NCBI RefSeq assembly: GCF_047675955.1
Contig: NC_132915.1
Span: 12,519,766 to 12,583,765 of the forward strand
From: Chlorocebus sabaeus
Lineage: Eukaryota; Chordata; Mammalia; Primates; Cercopithecidae
Reading direction: 5' to 3'
Length of the DNA stretch: 64,000 bases
Every line of letters starts with the position of its first letter. Position 1 is the first letter of the stretch. The notes below the pieces were generated by a model. It saw nothing but the letters and a program-made list of their open reading frames with translations. It was not told the origin of the DNA and searched no databases. Of the stretch, positions 45,054 through 55,360 are shown in pieces. The position numbers and the translations under genes were made by a program.

Positions 45054-46553
45054 AAAAGAGTCCATATAGCCAAGACAATCCTAAGCAAAAAGAACAAAGC
45101 TGGAGGTATCCTGCTACCTGACTTCAAACTGCACTACAAGGCTACAGTAACCAAAACAGCATGGTACTGGTACCAAAACAGATATATAGACCAGTGGAAC
45201 AGAACAGAGGCCTCAGAAATAACCCCACACATCTACAACCATCTGATCTTTGACAAACCTGACAAAAACAAGCAATGAGGAAAGGATTCACTAGTTAATA
45301 AATGGTGTTGGGAAAACTGGCTAGCCATATGTTAAAAACTGAAACTGGACCCCTTCCTTACACCTTATATAAAAATTAACTCAAGATGGATTAAAGACTG
45401 AAATGTAAGACCTAAAACCATAAAAACTCTAGAAGGAAACCTAGGCAATACAATTCAGGACACAGACGTGGGCAAAGATTTCATGACAAAAACACCAAAA
45501 GCAATTGCAACAAAAACCAAAATTGACAAATGGGATCTAATTAAACTAAAGAGCTTCTGCACAGCAAAAGAAACTATCATCAGAGTGAACAGGCAACCTA
45601 CAGAATGGGAGAAAATTTTTGCAATCTCTTCATCTGACAAAGGGCTAATATCCAGAATCTACAAGGAACTTAAACAAATTTACAAGAAAAAAAAAAAAAC
45701 CCATCAAAAAGGGGGAGAAAGATATAAACAGCCACTTCTCAAAAGAAGATATTTATGCAGCCAAGAAACATATGAAGGAAAGCTCATCATCACTGGTCAT
45801 TAGAGAAATGCAAATCAAAACCACAATGAGATACCATCCCACGCCAGTTAGAATGGTAATCATTAAAAAGTCAGGAAACAACAGATGCTAGAGAGGATGT
45901 GGAGAAATAGGGACACTTCTCCACTGTTGGTGGGAGTGTAAATTATTTCAACCATTGTGGAAAACAGTGTGGCGATTTCTCAAGGATCTGGAACCAGAAA
46001 TATCATTTGACCCAGCAATCCTATTACTAAGTATATACCCAAAGGATTATAAATCATTCTACTATAAAGACACATGCACATGTATGTTGATTGCAGCACT
46101 GCTCACAATAGCAAAGACTTGGAACCAACCCAAATGTCCATCAATGATAGACTGGATAAAGAAAATGTGGCACATATATCACATATATACTATGAAATAC
46201 TATGCAGCCATAAAAAAGGGTGAGTTCCTGTCCTTTGCAGGAACATGGATGACACTGGAACCATCATTCTCAGCAAACTAACACAAGAACAGAAAACAAA
46301 CACTGCATATTCTCACTCGTAAATGGGAGTTGAACACTGAGAACACATGGACACAGGGAGAGGAACATCATACACTGGGGCCTGTTGGGGTACGGTGGGC
46401 AAGGGGAGGGATAGCATTAGGAGAAATACCTAATGTAGGTGACAGGTTGATGGGTGCAGCAAACCACCATGGCATGTGTATACCTGTGTAACAAACTTGC
46501 CAGTTCTGCACATGTATCCCAGAACTTAAAGTATAATAATAATTTAAAAAAAT
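45054..46553 (+). mobile_element. LINE-1 (L1PA-type), 5'-truncated 1.5 kb
   Basis: Last third of ORF2 and the 3' UTR, from AAAAAGAGTCCATATAGCC to the A-rich end after CACATGTATCCCAGAACTTA. ORF2 text is well preserved (GCATGGTACTGGTACC, GAAGATATTTATGCAGCC, TGACCCAGCAATCCTATTAC) but has stops and an expanded A-run at 45685-45699. Three frames here (45045-45278, 45468-45803, 45955-46281) are ORF2 fragments, not genes. No target duplication was found. Confidence 0.93.
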
Positions 46554-47300
46554 AGAAAACAGGATTTGCAAAGTGATTTGTTTATTCAAAAACAGTGCCT
46601 GTTAGATTAAAAAAAGAAAAAAATTGGGTGATGATGCCAGCAGAGGGTGGCAGGGCCCAATATTTGCTTTCCAGGCTGGGCAAGAGTGAATAAATGTGGT
46701 TCCAGAACTAAACAAGAGATGTCAGAGGCTCTTCCCAACCTTGCCTGGTGGGCTTCTGACCACAGCAAGGAAGAGTCATGGAAAGTGTTGGGTGGTGACA
46801 ACGCAAAGGGGAACTTGAGAAGGAAAGAGGAAAAAGCAGCACCCCTTGATAAAGGTGCAGAGTGAAGATGTGGGGAAAGCCCCAAATTCCTCACCAAAGG
46901 CCAATCTCAGGGTTTATCATCGGTGCCTCAGCCCAGGGCGGGAGTGGAGGAGTGTAGAGACAGGGCTATGGGCTTGGACAAAGGCATCATTTAAGACTTA
47001 AGAACAACAGGTGCAGGTAAAGCACCTCCACATGCAGCAGGTCCATAGGCTGAAACCTTCACATCTACTCTAACAAGCCCCCAGGCTTGAGGGCTGCTGT
47101 AGGGAGGGTGGCAGGCAGGGGAGGAAAACGTGGAGTAGGCGGAGACCCCAGGCCACATAACCAGCAGCCAGGCACTTGTGTGATGTACCTTTTCACCATT
47201 GAGTCAGATATGCCTCACTGGTTATGACGGGAATCAATTCAAATATACTTTCTCCATCAGTTCAACTACATGGACAGTGGTCACATGTGATGGGATGATT
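46554..47300. other. Anonymous sequence, nothing recognised
   Basis: More GC-rich than its surroundings, but no gene or repeat recognised. Confidence 0.4.
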
Positions 47301-47697
47301 TGTTACAGCATATCAGGACAAGCTGCGGACAAAACCCCTCAGACACCAAGATAGCGAAGGGAGTGGCTTCAATCAGCTGGGAGCTTCGGCAGGCTAGCAT
47401 CTTAAAATCCAATTCGGCCGGGCGCGGTGGCTCAAGCCTGTAATCCCAGCACTTTGGGAGGCCGAGACGGGCGGATCACGAAGTCAGGAGATCGAGACCA
47501 TCCTGGCTAACCAGGTGAAACCCCGTCTCTACTAAAAAAATACAAAAAACTAGCCCGGCGTGGTGGCGGGCGCCTGTAGTCCCAGCTACTCGGGAGGCTG
47601 AGGCAGGAGAATGGCGTAAACCCGGGAGGCGGAGCTTGCAGTGAGCCGAGATCCGGCCACTGCACTCCAGCCCGGGAGACAGAGCGAGACTCCGTCT

Positions 47698-47733
<36 letters not shown>

Positions 47734-48103
47734 AATCCGAGCTCGTCAGGTGCTCAACTTCTGTCCCTTTTAAGGACTCACAACTCTAAGGGGGTCCGCG
47801 TGAGAGGGTCGTGATCGATTGAGCAAGTCAGGGGGTACGTGACAGGGGCTGCGAGCACCGGTGGTCAGAGTGAAACAGAACAGAACGGGAAGTTTCAAAA
47901 TGTCCTTCATATAATGTTTGGAATCTATAGATAACATCAGTTGCTAGATCAGGGGTCAAATTTTAACTACAAGGCTTAGGTCAGGCAGGCCCAGGCCTGG
48001 TTTTCGGGTCTGGTTCCTAGGCACTGGGCTACCTGCCTTTAGTTTCACTTCTCTTTCGTTTTCTGAGTATAAAATAATATGAGAAGGTCTCCCTCTTCTC
48101 TCA
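47301..48103 (-). mobile_element. ERV1-type solo LTR split by an Alu
   Basis: Reversed LTR text: TGTTACAGCATATCAGG, GACAAAACCCCTCAGACACC, then after the Alu CCCTTTTAAGGACTCACAAC, GAGGGTCGTGATCGATTGAG and GGAATCTATAGATAACATC. Without the Alu it is about 490 bp. No internal gene remains. Family not named, limits approximate, duplication not resolved. Confidence 0.65.
47416..47730 (+). mobile_element. AluYR-type, full length, young
   Basis: Complete sense Alu starting GGCCGGGCGCGGTGGCTCAA with a 31-base A-tail. Many CpGs are intact. Diagnostic states: GGCTCAAGCCTGTAATCC, GGCGTAAACCCGGGAGGC and GATCCGGCCACTGC, the AluYR pattern of Old World monkeys. Target duplication AAAATCCAATTC/AAAATCCAATCC flanks it (47404-47415, 47727-47738). 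Confidence 0.95.
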
Positions 48104-49075
48104 ATAGCACAACTTACATATTTCAAATGGACTAAAAATTAGATCATTTATAGTATCTTAAGATAAATAGCCTTTGAATAGAAGCTTCCTTTCCAATACT
48201 TTAAGATCTACAAGAGGCGTCTAGAACGTTTGCTGCTGTGGAAAATGAAGACCAGTTCAATCGAATGGAAGGAAAGAAGGGCCTGTGCTTTTTCTTTTTG
48301 ATGAATTGCTGTACTTGTCCTTCCGGTGGCCGAGGGATTTTTAGATTTGCTTTGGGTATGACTAGGGACCGAAGCTCTTGCAGAACAACTGTGATACTGT
48401 GTGAATTCTGCCCTTTTGCTGGGACTAATATGGCTTTTGGGTGCACCACTACATTAGAGCTATCAGCTCCATCTGTATTAATTTTTGTTACAATCTTACA
48501 AACGTGAGTGTTTCTGGGTGTTTAGGTCTACATTCCATTTTAACACTGTGTATTCTGTTTTCATAAATTGAGCCCAAAGTAGCATCCAGAGCCCCAGATT
48601 TCTTATATAAAACAGAAGAGATACATTCTAAAGTATTCGCATTAGTAAAGTCAGTTTTATACTTTTTTTAAACCGTGATCTTCATTAAGATAAACATTTT
48701 ACATCAAGATCCAGTACAAGTTCACAACGTATGCACACACACAAAGAAATATTTTACAAAATCATCTTCTGTAATATTACAAAGCAATTATGACAAAATA
48801 ATTCTCTATAATGGACTCAGATGTTTCCAATTCTATTGTATTTATTTTTAAAACAAAAATGTGTCAGTTGCAATGATCTAAATCTATTTCATCACCTCCC
48901 AGTAAGTCACCACCCACAGTCTGAAAAACATCAGTGTGCAAGGCCCAAGGTAGTCAGAAGTAAATGATTCCACCGTAAAGGCTGGATCAAATAACTTCGC
49001 ATTCACTAGCAAAACTGGGTCTTTCCAGAGCAAAAAAAGCACCCGAAAGTAGTGGTTCCTAGTGCAACTCCTGAC
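48104..49075. other. Anonymous sequence, nothing recognised
   Basis: AT-rich; no repeat or gene recognised with confidence. Confidence 0.4.
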
Positions 49076-49255
49076 TTTAGTAGTGGTTTTCCACCTTGGC
49101 TCTGTGTTAGAATCACTTCTTGTGTTTTAGAAACTCCCCAGCCTAAAGCCAACACCCCAGGCCAATTAAATGGAAATTCCTCAAGGTGAGACCCGGTGAT
49201 TGCTAGAGTGTCTCCAGCGATTTCAATGTGCAGACAAAGCTGTGACCCACTGGTC
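49076..49255 (+). mobile_element. MER5A-type hAT MITE
   Basis: GTAGTGGTTTTCCACCTTGG, TAGAATCACTTCTTG, GTGAGACCCGGTGATTGC and a GACCCACTGGTCTACTG end: worn MER5A. Confidence 0.65.
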
Positions 49256-50954
49256 TACTGGGAGACAGTTGTTTTCTAGATAGACGCACTCCTCAAAAAA
49301 AAGTACCTTTGGAAGAGTCAGCCCATCCCTACTCCAGCTCATGCCTCTTCCTTATGGGGTCAGAGACACCTGGACACTAAGCCTTCCATTTTTTCTAGGC
49401 CCAGATAACAGGCAGGAACATCACTGATGTCCTAGTGATAATACATGGATACCCACTGTTTGAAGAGGGGTGAGAACTTCCTTTCTTTGGCTCTAAAGCA
49501 GAGACTAAAATCTGTAGTTATCTATGAATTCACCTGAAATGATGTGAATGGGCAGCCTGCCAACCCTCTCAGGCTTCTGCTGGGATTAGCAGGCTAATGT
49601 TGATAAAGCACACTGGGGTCTCTGCACCAAATGACCAAGCGATTATGCTAAGAAAGCTGTGCTATATGTAGTTTGCTATTAGGCAGGGGAAAAAAAGATA
49701 AGGTAATTTCTTCTCTTGGGGTGTGTTCAAATCAAGCATCTTTGCTGCTGCTACTTTAGCCCGTAAAATGTCTCATCCAGGATATACAGGGATTTAGTTA
49801 AATAGGAGACCAGAGTTTGCCTTTTCACCTGCATTCTGAAATATGCTTTTAGCCAAAACATCTATGGCTCCCGAGACATTTTTCCAATCACATCTGAACA
49901 TAATTATAAAGATGACCTAAATTTCCAATCTAATTGCCGCACTTAGTCCTGCCAGAAATCTCTCTCTGTTAAATAAGGCTGGAAAATGACACGGCAGAAA
50001 CACTCGGCAAGTTTTCTTCTCTTGATTTTTGCAGGATACCGGGGTTTAACCTCCAGCAAATATGCATTTAAAAACAAAGGCTTCTTTGCGTATTTCTTAT
50101 ATGAAATATATATATCTCCATTTAGCATTTTTTAGTAGAGCTAAACCACAGGGAGGGAGGGAAAGAGGAGGGAGAGTGCAGAGAGGACGTCAGTCTCTCC
50201 TGTGCAGTTCTGATCAATCATCCCATTTATCACATGATACCAGGCCCGGGAGTTATCTCATTATAGGGCTTATCGAGCTCAGATCTTTGTGACCCCATTT
50301 GTTATTCCAGAAGTATGTGCTCTGGTTAATAATAGATGGTTAGCCACATAGTTAAGTAGAATGATTGGCACCTTTTATTGGTGGTCTTTAAGAATAAGTT
50401 AATGAAAATGGCTGACCAGAGAGCAGAGGCTTCTTGTTGCACTGGCTAACAAAGCCCTGCTTGTTTGTAAACAAAGAAACTCCTCCTTCCCAAGATTAAG
50501 CTCCTGGAGCTATCTGGAAATTGCCTCCATCGTAAGTGGTGTTCAAATCCTTTCAGAAACTGCAGTTTCTGAATCTTCCCTTCCTTTTTCTCTAAGGGTA
50601 TTTAATTCTTTTTGGGAATTGTCAAAACTTGATGCTAATACATCTATCCCTCAAAGCAGGCACATTAATTAGAAATTAACCACTAATTTAGTGCCAGTGT
50701 CCGAAGGGCCAGGTAAAGTTTGGAAAGAACAGGCTGGAGTTTGATTGCTAAAAGCTCCACTAAGGAAAGTAGAGTGAATAAACACTTAAGCCAAAACCTA
50801 AAAATCAACCACACATAAATAGAAAGCCTGACATAGAAAGCGAGCATTATGCGCTTGTGCAAGTTTGTATTTGGAAATCTCTACTGAATGTGGGGCAGGG
50901 ACTGTGGCTGCAAGATTGTGGGTTTCTCTGTGAGAGGTGGGGAGTGGGGAGGGT
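49256..50954. other. Repeat-free block, candidate regulatory DNA
   Basis: 1.7 kb without any Alu, L1, MIR or LTR that I can see, against an otherwise repeat-dense background. It holds a perfect 22-base palindrome (50552-50573), paired forkhead-like sites (50463-50474) and homeodomain-like ATTAATTAG near 50665. No coding signal. Function is inference only. Confidence 0.35.
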
Positions 50955-51030
50955 TTAGAGGAATTAATGTTTACTGCACTCCTACTGTGTGTCAGGCACG
51001 GGCAGGTTTTTACAAACTAACTTAATTCAT
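50955..51030 (+). mobile_element. MIR SINE fragment
   Basis: GAATTAATGTTTACTGCACTC, TACTGTGTGTCAGGCACGGG: start of a sense MIR. Confidence 0.5.
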
Positions 51031-52084
51031 GCTCTTACCTTCCTTGGTGGTATCTATGCTGAGTATCTTCTATATCCTCTCCCACTCCCCTACCCCAGAC
51101 CCACTGTTACCTTTTTCTGTCCCCTCAGGAGGCTGACCTGTGTGAACTGCATCAACCGGCTCCTTGTTCTAGCACTTCCATTTGGACACAGTCAGTAGTT
51201 TAGCATCAGTAGAAAATCAGAGAGCAGGAAAAAGTAGTTAGTTGACTCTCTGGTCCATTCCTGTGGAGTATCTGCAGAGTGATGCTCTCTGGTTCCTGGA
51301 AACCATTCCCTCCCTCAGCCCTTTAGGTGAGCCTGACTGCTAATGATTCTCCCCTGCAGGTCCAAGGATGCTATCAGCGCTTGCTGGCTTCCCCAGACCT
51401 TGCTCACACCTGGTATCCCTTTATTGAAATCTCCCCATCACCCAGCTTGAGTGTGTCACGTGATACCCGCTTAGGCCCTGATGGAGACAGTATCCTTGGC
51501 CCCATTTGTAGACATGAGGAATTGAAAATTCAGATTAATGAAGTAACTGGGTTGAGTGCATACAGAGAATAATTGTTGAAATTTTGCTCTCTCCTTTATG
51601 CACACACAGCAAAGTATCCCTAGACATTGCTGTAGTTATAGACCACAGCTGTGGCTACAAGGGTTCTAACAGGGGACTTGATGACAATTCAGGTGGGCTT
51701 AGGAATCCAGGTGAGGAAGGCAGGTGTGCTGGTCAGATCTCTGGTGCTTCCCATGTCCCATCACCCACCCGGCCTTGAAGGGATAATAAGCAGAGGGATG
51801 AGGCATCAGCGCACCTCAGCACTATGGGCTCCTCTAGACACCGGCGGCCGAACTGGAGCCCCTCAGAGATATGGGCCCAAGTCTGGTAATTGCTTTGGAA
51901 ACCACCACTACAGTAGGCAGGCATTTGCCCTTGTACTGTCAGCTCTCTGGCAACTCACCAAAGGATTTTTTCCCTAGCATTTTCCTAAAATGTTTTCAGT
52001 CCAACAGGAATTAAAGATGAGCAGGATTGTAAAACTATTGTGCTGGGAGAGCTACTCACCCCATTAAAAAATACAACTAATAAT
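51031..52084. other. Anonymous sequence, nothing recognised
   Basis: A 108-codon frame at 51651-51977 and overlapping reverse frames have no known domain. Confidence 0.4.
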
Positions 52085-52292
52085 TAGCTTGTGGTTATTA
52101 TATGCTAGATGTTGTCAAATAATAACTGAATGCACAATCTTCTGGTAATGTTCCCATTTCACAGATGAGAAGACTGGATTATAGAGACTTTCAGAAAGTT
52201 GCCTAACATCTTATAGCTAATCAGTGGTAGAACTGGGGCTTATATCCAAGTCTGTTTGATATAAATATCTTTGCTTTGAACTATTATGCTAT
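52085..52292 (+). mobile_element. MIR SINE
   Basis: TTTCACAGATGAGAAGACTG, AATCAGTGGTAGAACTGGGG, then CCAAGTCTGTTTGATAT: nearly complete sense MIR. Confidence 0.85.
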
Positions 52293-53159
52293 GTAAGTGG
52301 CTGAGTTTGTTCTTTTCCTTGCTGTTTTTCCTCTGAGATAGGTAGCACAGTTGCAATCATCTGCTAAATATTTTCCACTTCCTTCTTAATACACTTTTTC
52401 TCATTTCTTCCCAAGCACCCAAAAGATGCTTTTCATGATGGAAGTCCTTTTCATGATGGAAGCCCTCTTTTCTCCTGACTTAAGCAAGAACCTGTCTTTG
52501 ATCTTCCATAGCTTTGACATGATTGAATCTAGATGTTATCCAGTTCTCTTGTTCATTCTTTAATGGGAGAGGGCAGGTTTGTAGTAAGTGTTAAAAGTAA
52601 TGGATCACCATTTAAGAAACACTAAGAGCTCTTCCATTCCATATTTTCCCAGAACATAGAAGTATTTCCAATTATCCTGCTTTTCTTCAAGCCTAAAATC
52701 AACAAATGAATAACAGATGTCAGCTCCCATGGAAGGCTACTTACGGAATACTGGCTGTTCTTGCTTATTGAAAACCCTTTAGCATAGGTTCTTTCTGTTT
52801 CTGTTACCATGACAATATTTGGCCCCTTCTCATACTTAGTTTTTCCAGATCTGAGGCACACTTCATACAAGTAGACTGATCATTACAAGTAGTATTCACC
52901 ATGTATGATAACAGTTTTACGTGGATTTAATTTATTGTTCATTATTACGGTCCTGTTGCTCGTATATTTACTTCAGTTCACCAAGTTATGGCACTTAGTA
53001 CAGTTGATATTTCAACTATTCATGGTGCAGATTTCAGCTCAAAGATCACTAACTTCAAACCGCTTTTCTGATTCTCCAAGACTACACCAGACTGCTGAGT
53101 TCCCTGCATAATCTCTTTCATTGCATTTTCTGCAATCAGAGTAGTTTTATTTTGTTGCT
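52293..53159. other. Anonymous sequence with a small tandem repeat
   Basis: The unit CTTTTCATGATGGAAG is repeated twice at about 52430-52465. No other repeat or gene recognised. Confidence 0.4.
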
Positions 53160-54650
53160 TTTTAAATAGCTTTAGTTTTTACAGCAGTTTTAGGTTCACA
53201 CCAAAATTGAGCAGAAGGTACAGAGAACTCCCATATATGCTCTGCCCCTATGTAGGCACAACCTCTCCCACTATTGACATCACCCACCACAAAGGTATAT
53301 TTGTTACAACTGATGAACCTACACTGATACACCATCACAGAAAGTCCATAGCTTATACAGTAGGGTTCACTCCTGTTGTACTTTCTATGGGTTTTGACGT
53401 ACATATAATGATATGTGTCCATCATCGTAGTATCACACAGAGTAGCTTCACTGCCCTGAAAATCATCTGTGCTCTGCCTATAATCTCTCCCTTCCCCAAC
53501 CCCTGGAAACCACTGATCTTTTTACTGTCTTCATAGTTTCGCTTTTCCAAGAATGTCATAGAGTTCCAAGAATGTCATAGAACTTCCAAGAAGTTCGCTT
53601 TTCCAAGAATGTCACACAATATGTGGCATTTTCATATTGGCTTCTTTTACTTAGTAATATTCATTTAAGATTCCTCCATGTCTTCCCATGGCTTAATAGC
53701 TCACTTGATTTTTTTGTGCTAAATAATATTCAATTGTGTTTATGTACCACAGTTTGTTTACCTATTCACCTATTGCTATGGGTTGAGTGTGCCCCCAGAA
53801 TGCATGTTTGGGAATTTGGTCCCCAGTGGGGTGGTTTTGGGAGGTGGAGTCTTTAAGAGGGAATTAGGTCATTAACAGGAATGAATGCTGCTCTCTTGGG
53901 ATGGGTTTAATTGTTGTGGGAGTGAGTGAGTTCTGGCTCTCAACGTGCCCCTCTTGATTTGTCCATTTCACACGTGTCCACTCCCCCTTCTGCCTCACCA
54001 TATTATGAGGCAGCATGAGGCCTTCACCAGAGGCTGGCCGGATGTGGCCCCCCAATCTCAGACTTCTCAGCCTGCAGAACCATGAGCCTAGGTGAACCTC
54101 TTTTCTGTAGAAATGACCCAGTCTCAGGTACTCTGTCCTAGTAACAGAGAATGGACTAAGACACCTTCTGAAGGGCTTCTTGGTTGCATCAAAGTTTTGG
54201 CAGTTATGCATAAAGCTGCTATAAGTATCCATGCGCAGGTTTCTGTGTGGACCTAGGTTTTCAACACCTTTGGGTAAACACTGAGGAACATAATTGCTGG
54301 ATTGTATGGTATGATTATGTTTAGTTTTGTAAGAAACCACCGTCTTCCAAAGTGGTTGTATCATTTTGGATTCTCACCAGCATTGAATGAGAGTTTCTGT
54401 TGGTCCACACCCTGACCAGCATTTGGTGTCAGTGATCTGGATTCTGGCCATTCTAATAAGTGTATCTGGTATCCTATTTTAATTTAAAATTCCCTAATGC
54501 TATATGATATGGAGCATCTTTTTATTTTACTTTACTTTTCTTACTTTGCATCTTACTTTACTTTTCAATTAAGATGGCTTACTTGCAATCTGTATATCTT
54601 CTTTAATGAGGTGTCTGTTTAGACTTTCTGCCCAATTTTTAATCAGTCGC
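53160..54650 (-). mobile_element. Old LINE-1 (L1M) split by a MaLR LTR
   Basis: Antisense L1: GCAGTTTTAGGTTCACACC, TGGGTTTTGACGTACATATA, CCCCTGGAAACCACTGATC to 53773, resuming after the LTR with TTGGCAGTTATGCATAAAGC and TTCCAAAGTGGTTGTATC. Near 53540-53616 it holds a local tandem repeat of TTCCAAGAATGTCA. The 166-codon minus frame 53864-54364 crosses the LTR and this L1 and is not a gene. Confidence 0.8.
53774..54163 (+). mobile_element. MaLR solo LTR (MST/MLT1-like) in L1M
   Basis: Starts TGCTATGGGTTGAGTGTGCC and ends GAATGGACTAAGACA. Flanks CCTAT (53769-53773) and CCTTC (54164-54168) may be a worn duplication. It interrupts the L1 exactly between its two pieces. Confidence 0.8.
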
Positions 54651-54864
54651 ACTTTTCCAATGTAGTTGTTTAATGTCCGTGTTCCCTGAAGAAATATGAA
54701 TCCCTTGAATGCAAAGCTGATGCCTTTTGTATTACTGCTGTGCTGTCTGCACCTAGCTCCGGGCCACAAGGGTACAACAAGAGTATGTTTAACAAAAGAA
54801 CACGTATGTGCATAAACTTGAACACTGCTCTGTGAAGCAGTCAGCCTAGCACTGTTGATACTGA

Positions 54865-55360
54865 TATTGGCCAATTTGCTAACTTTGCAGCCATGAGTGA
54901 CTTCTTTAGCCTCTTCAAGTCTCAGTGTCCTCATCTCTCAAGTGAATATAATAAGTCCAGTCACGATGGCTCACACCTGTAATTCCAGCACTTTGGGAGG
55001 TGAGGCAGGTGGATCACCTGAGGTCAGGAGTTCAAGACCAGCCTGGCCAACATGGTGAAACCCCATCTCTACTAAAAATAAAAGAATTAGCAGGGCTTGG
55101 TGGCACATGCCTGTAATCCCAGCTACTTGGGAGGCTGAGGCAGGAGAATCGCTTGAACCTGGGAGGTAGAGGTTGTAGTGAGCCAAGATCACGCCACTGC
55201 ACTCCAGCCTGGGCAATAAGAGTGAAACTCCATCTCAAAAAACAAATAAATAATAAAAATTAAAAAATAAAATGAGTAGAATAATATCAAACTTTCTGAC
55301 AGTTGTGAGAATTATATGAGACAATAAATGTGAAAACAGTTTGTGAACTATAGTTCTAGA
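54865..55360 (-). mobile_element. MIR split by an AluS
   Basis: Antisense MIR at 54865-54954 (AGTGTCCTCATCTCTCAAG), continuing at 55271 with TTGTGAGAATTATATGAGAC and AATAAATGTGAAAACAG. Confidence 0.65.
54955..55270 (+). mobile_element. AluS, full length
   Basis: Sense Alu with both arms and an A-rich tail including AAATAAATAATAAAAATT. It interrupts a MIR. Confidence 0.92.

Noticed and set aside
44717..45121. Two similar short proteins encoded in opposite directions
   Set aside because: They are the two arms of the hairpin read on opposite strands and not a duplicated gene.
45045..46281. Series of frames with reverse-transcriptase-like text
   Set aside because: These are broken pieces of a 5'-truncated LINE-1 ORF2 and not a host gene.
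53864..54364. 166-codon minus-strand open frame, the longest seen
   Set aside because: It spans part of a MaLR LTR and antisense old LINE-1 sequence; no domain and repeat-derived throughout.
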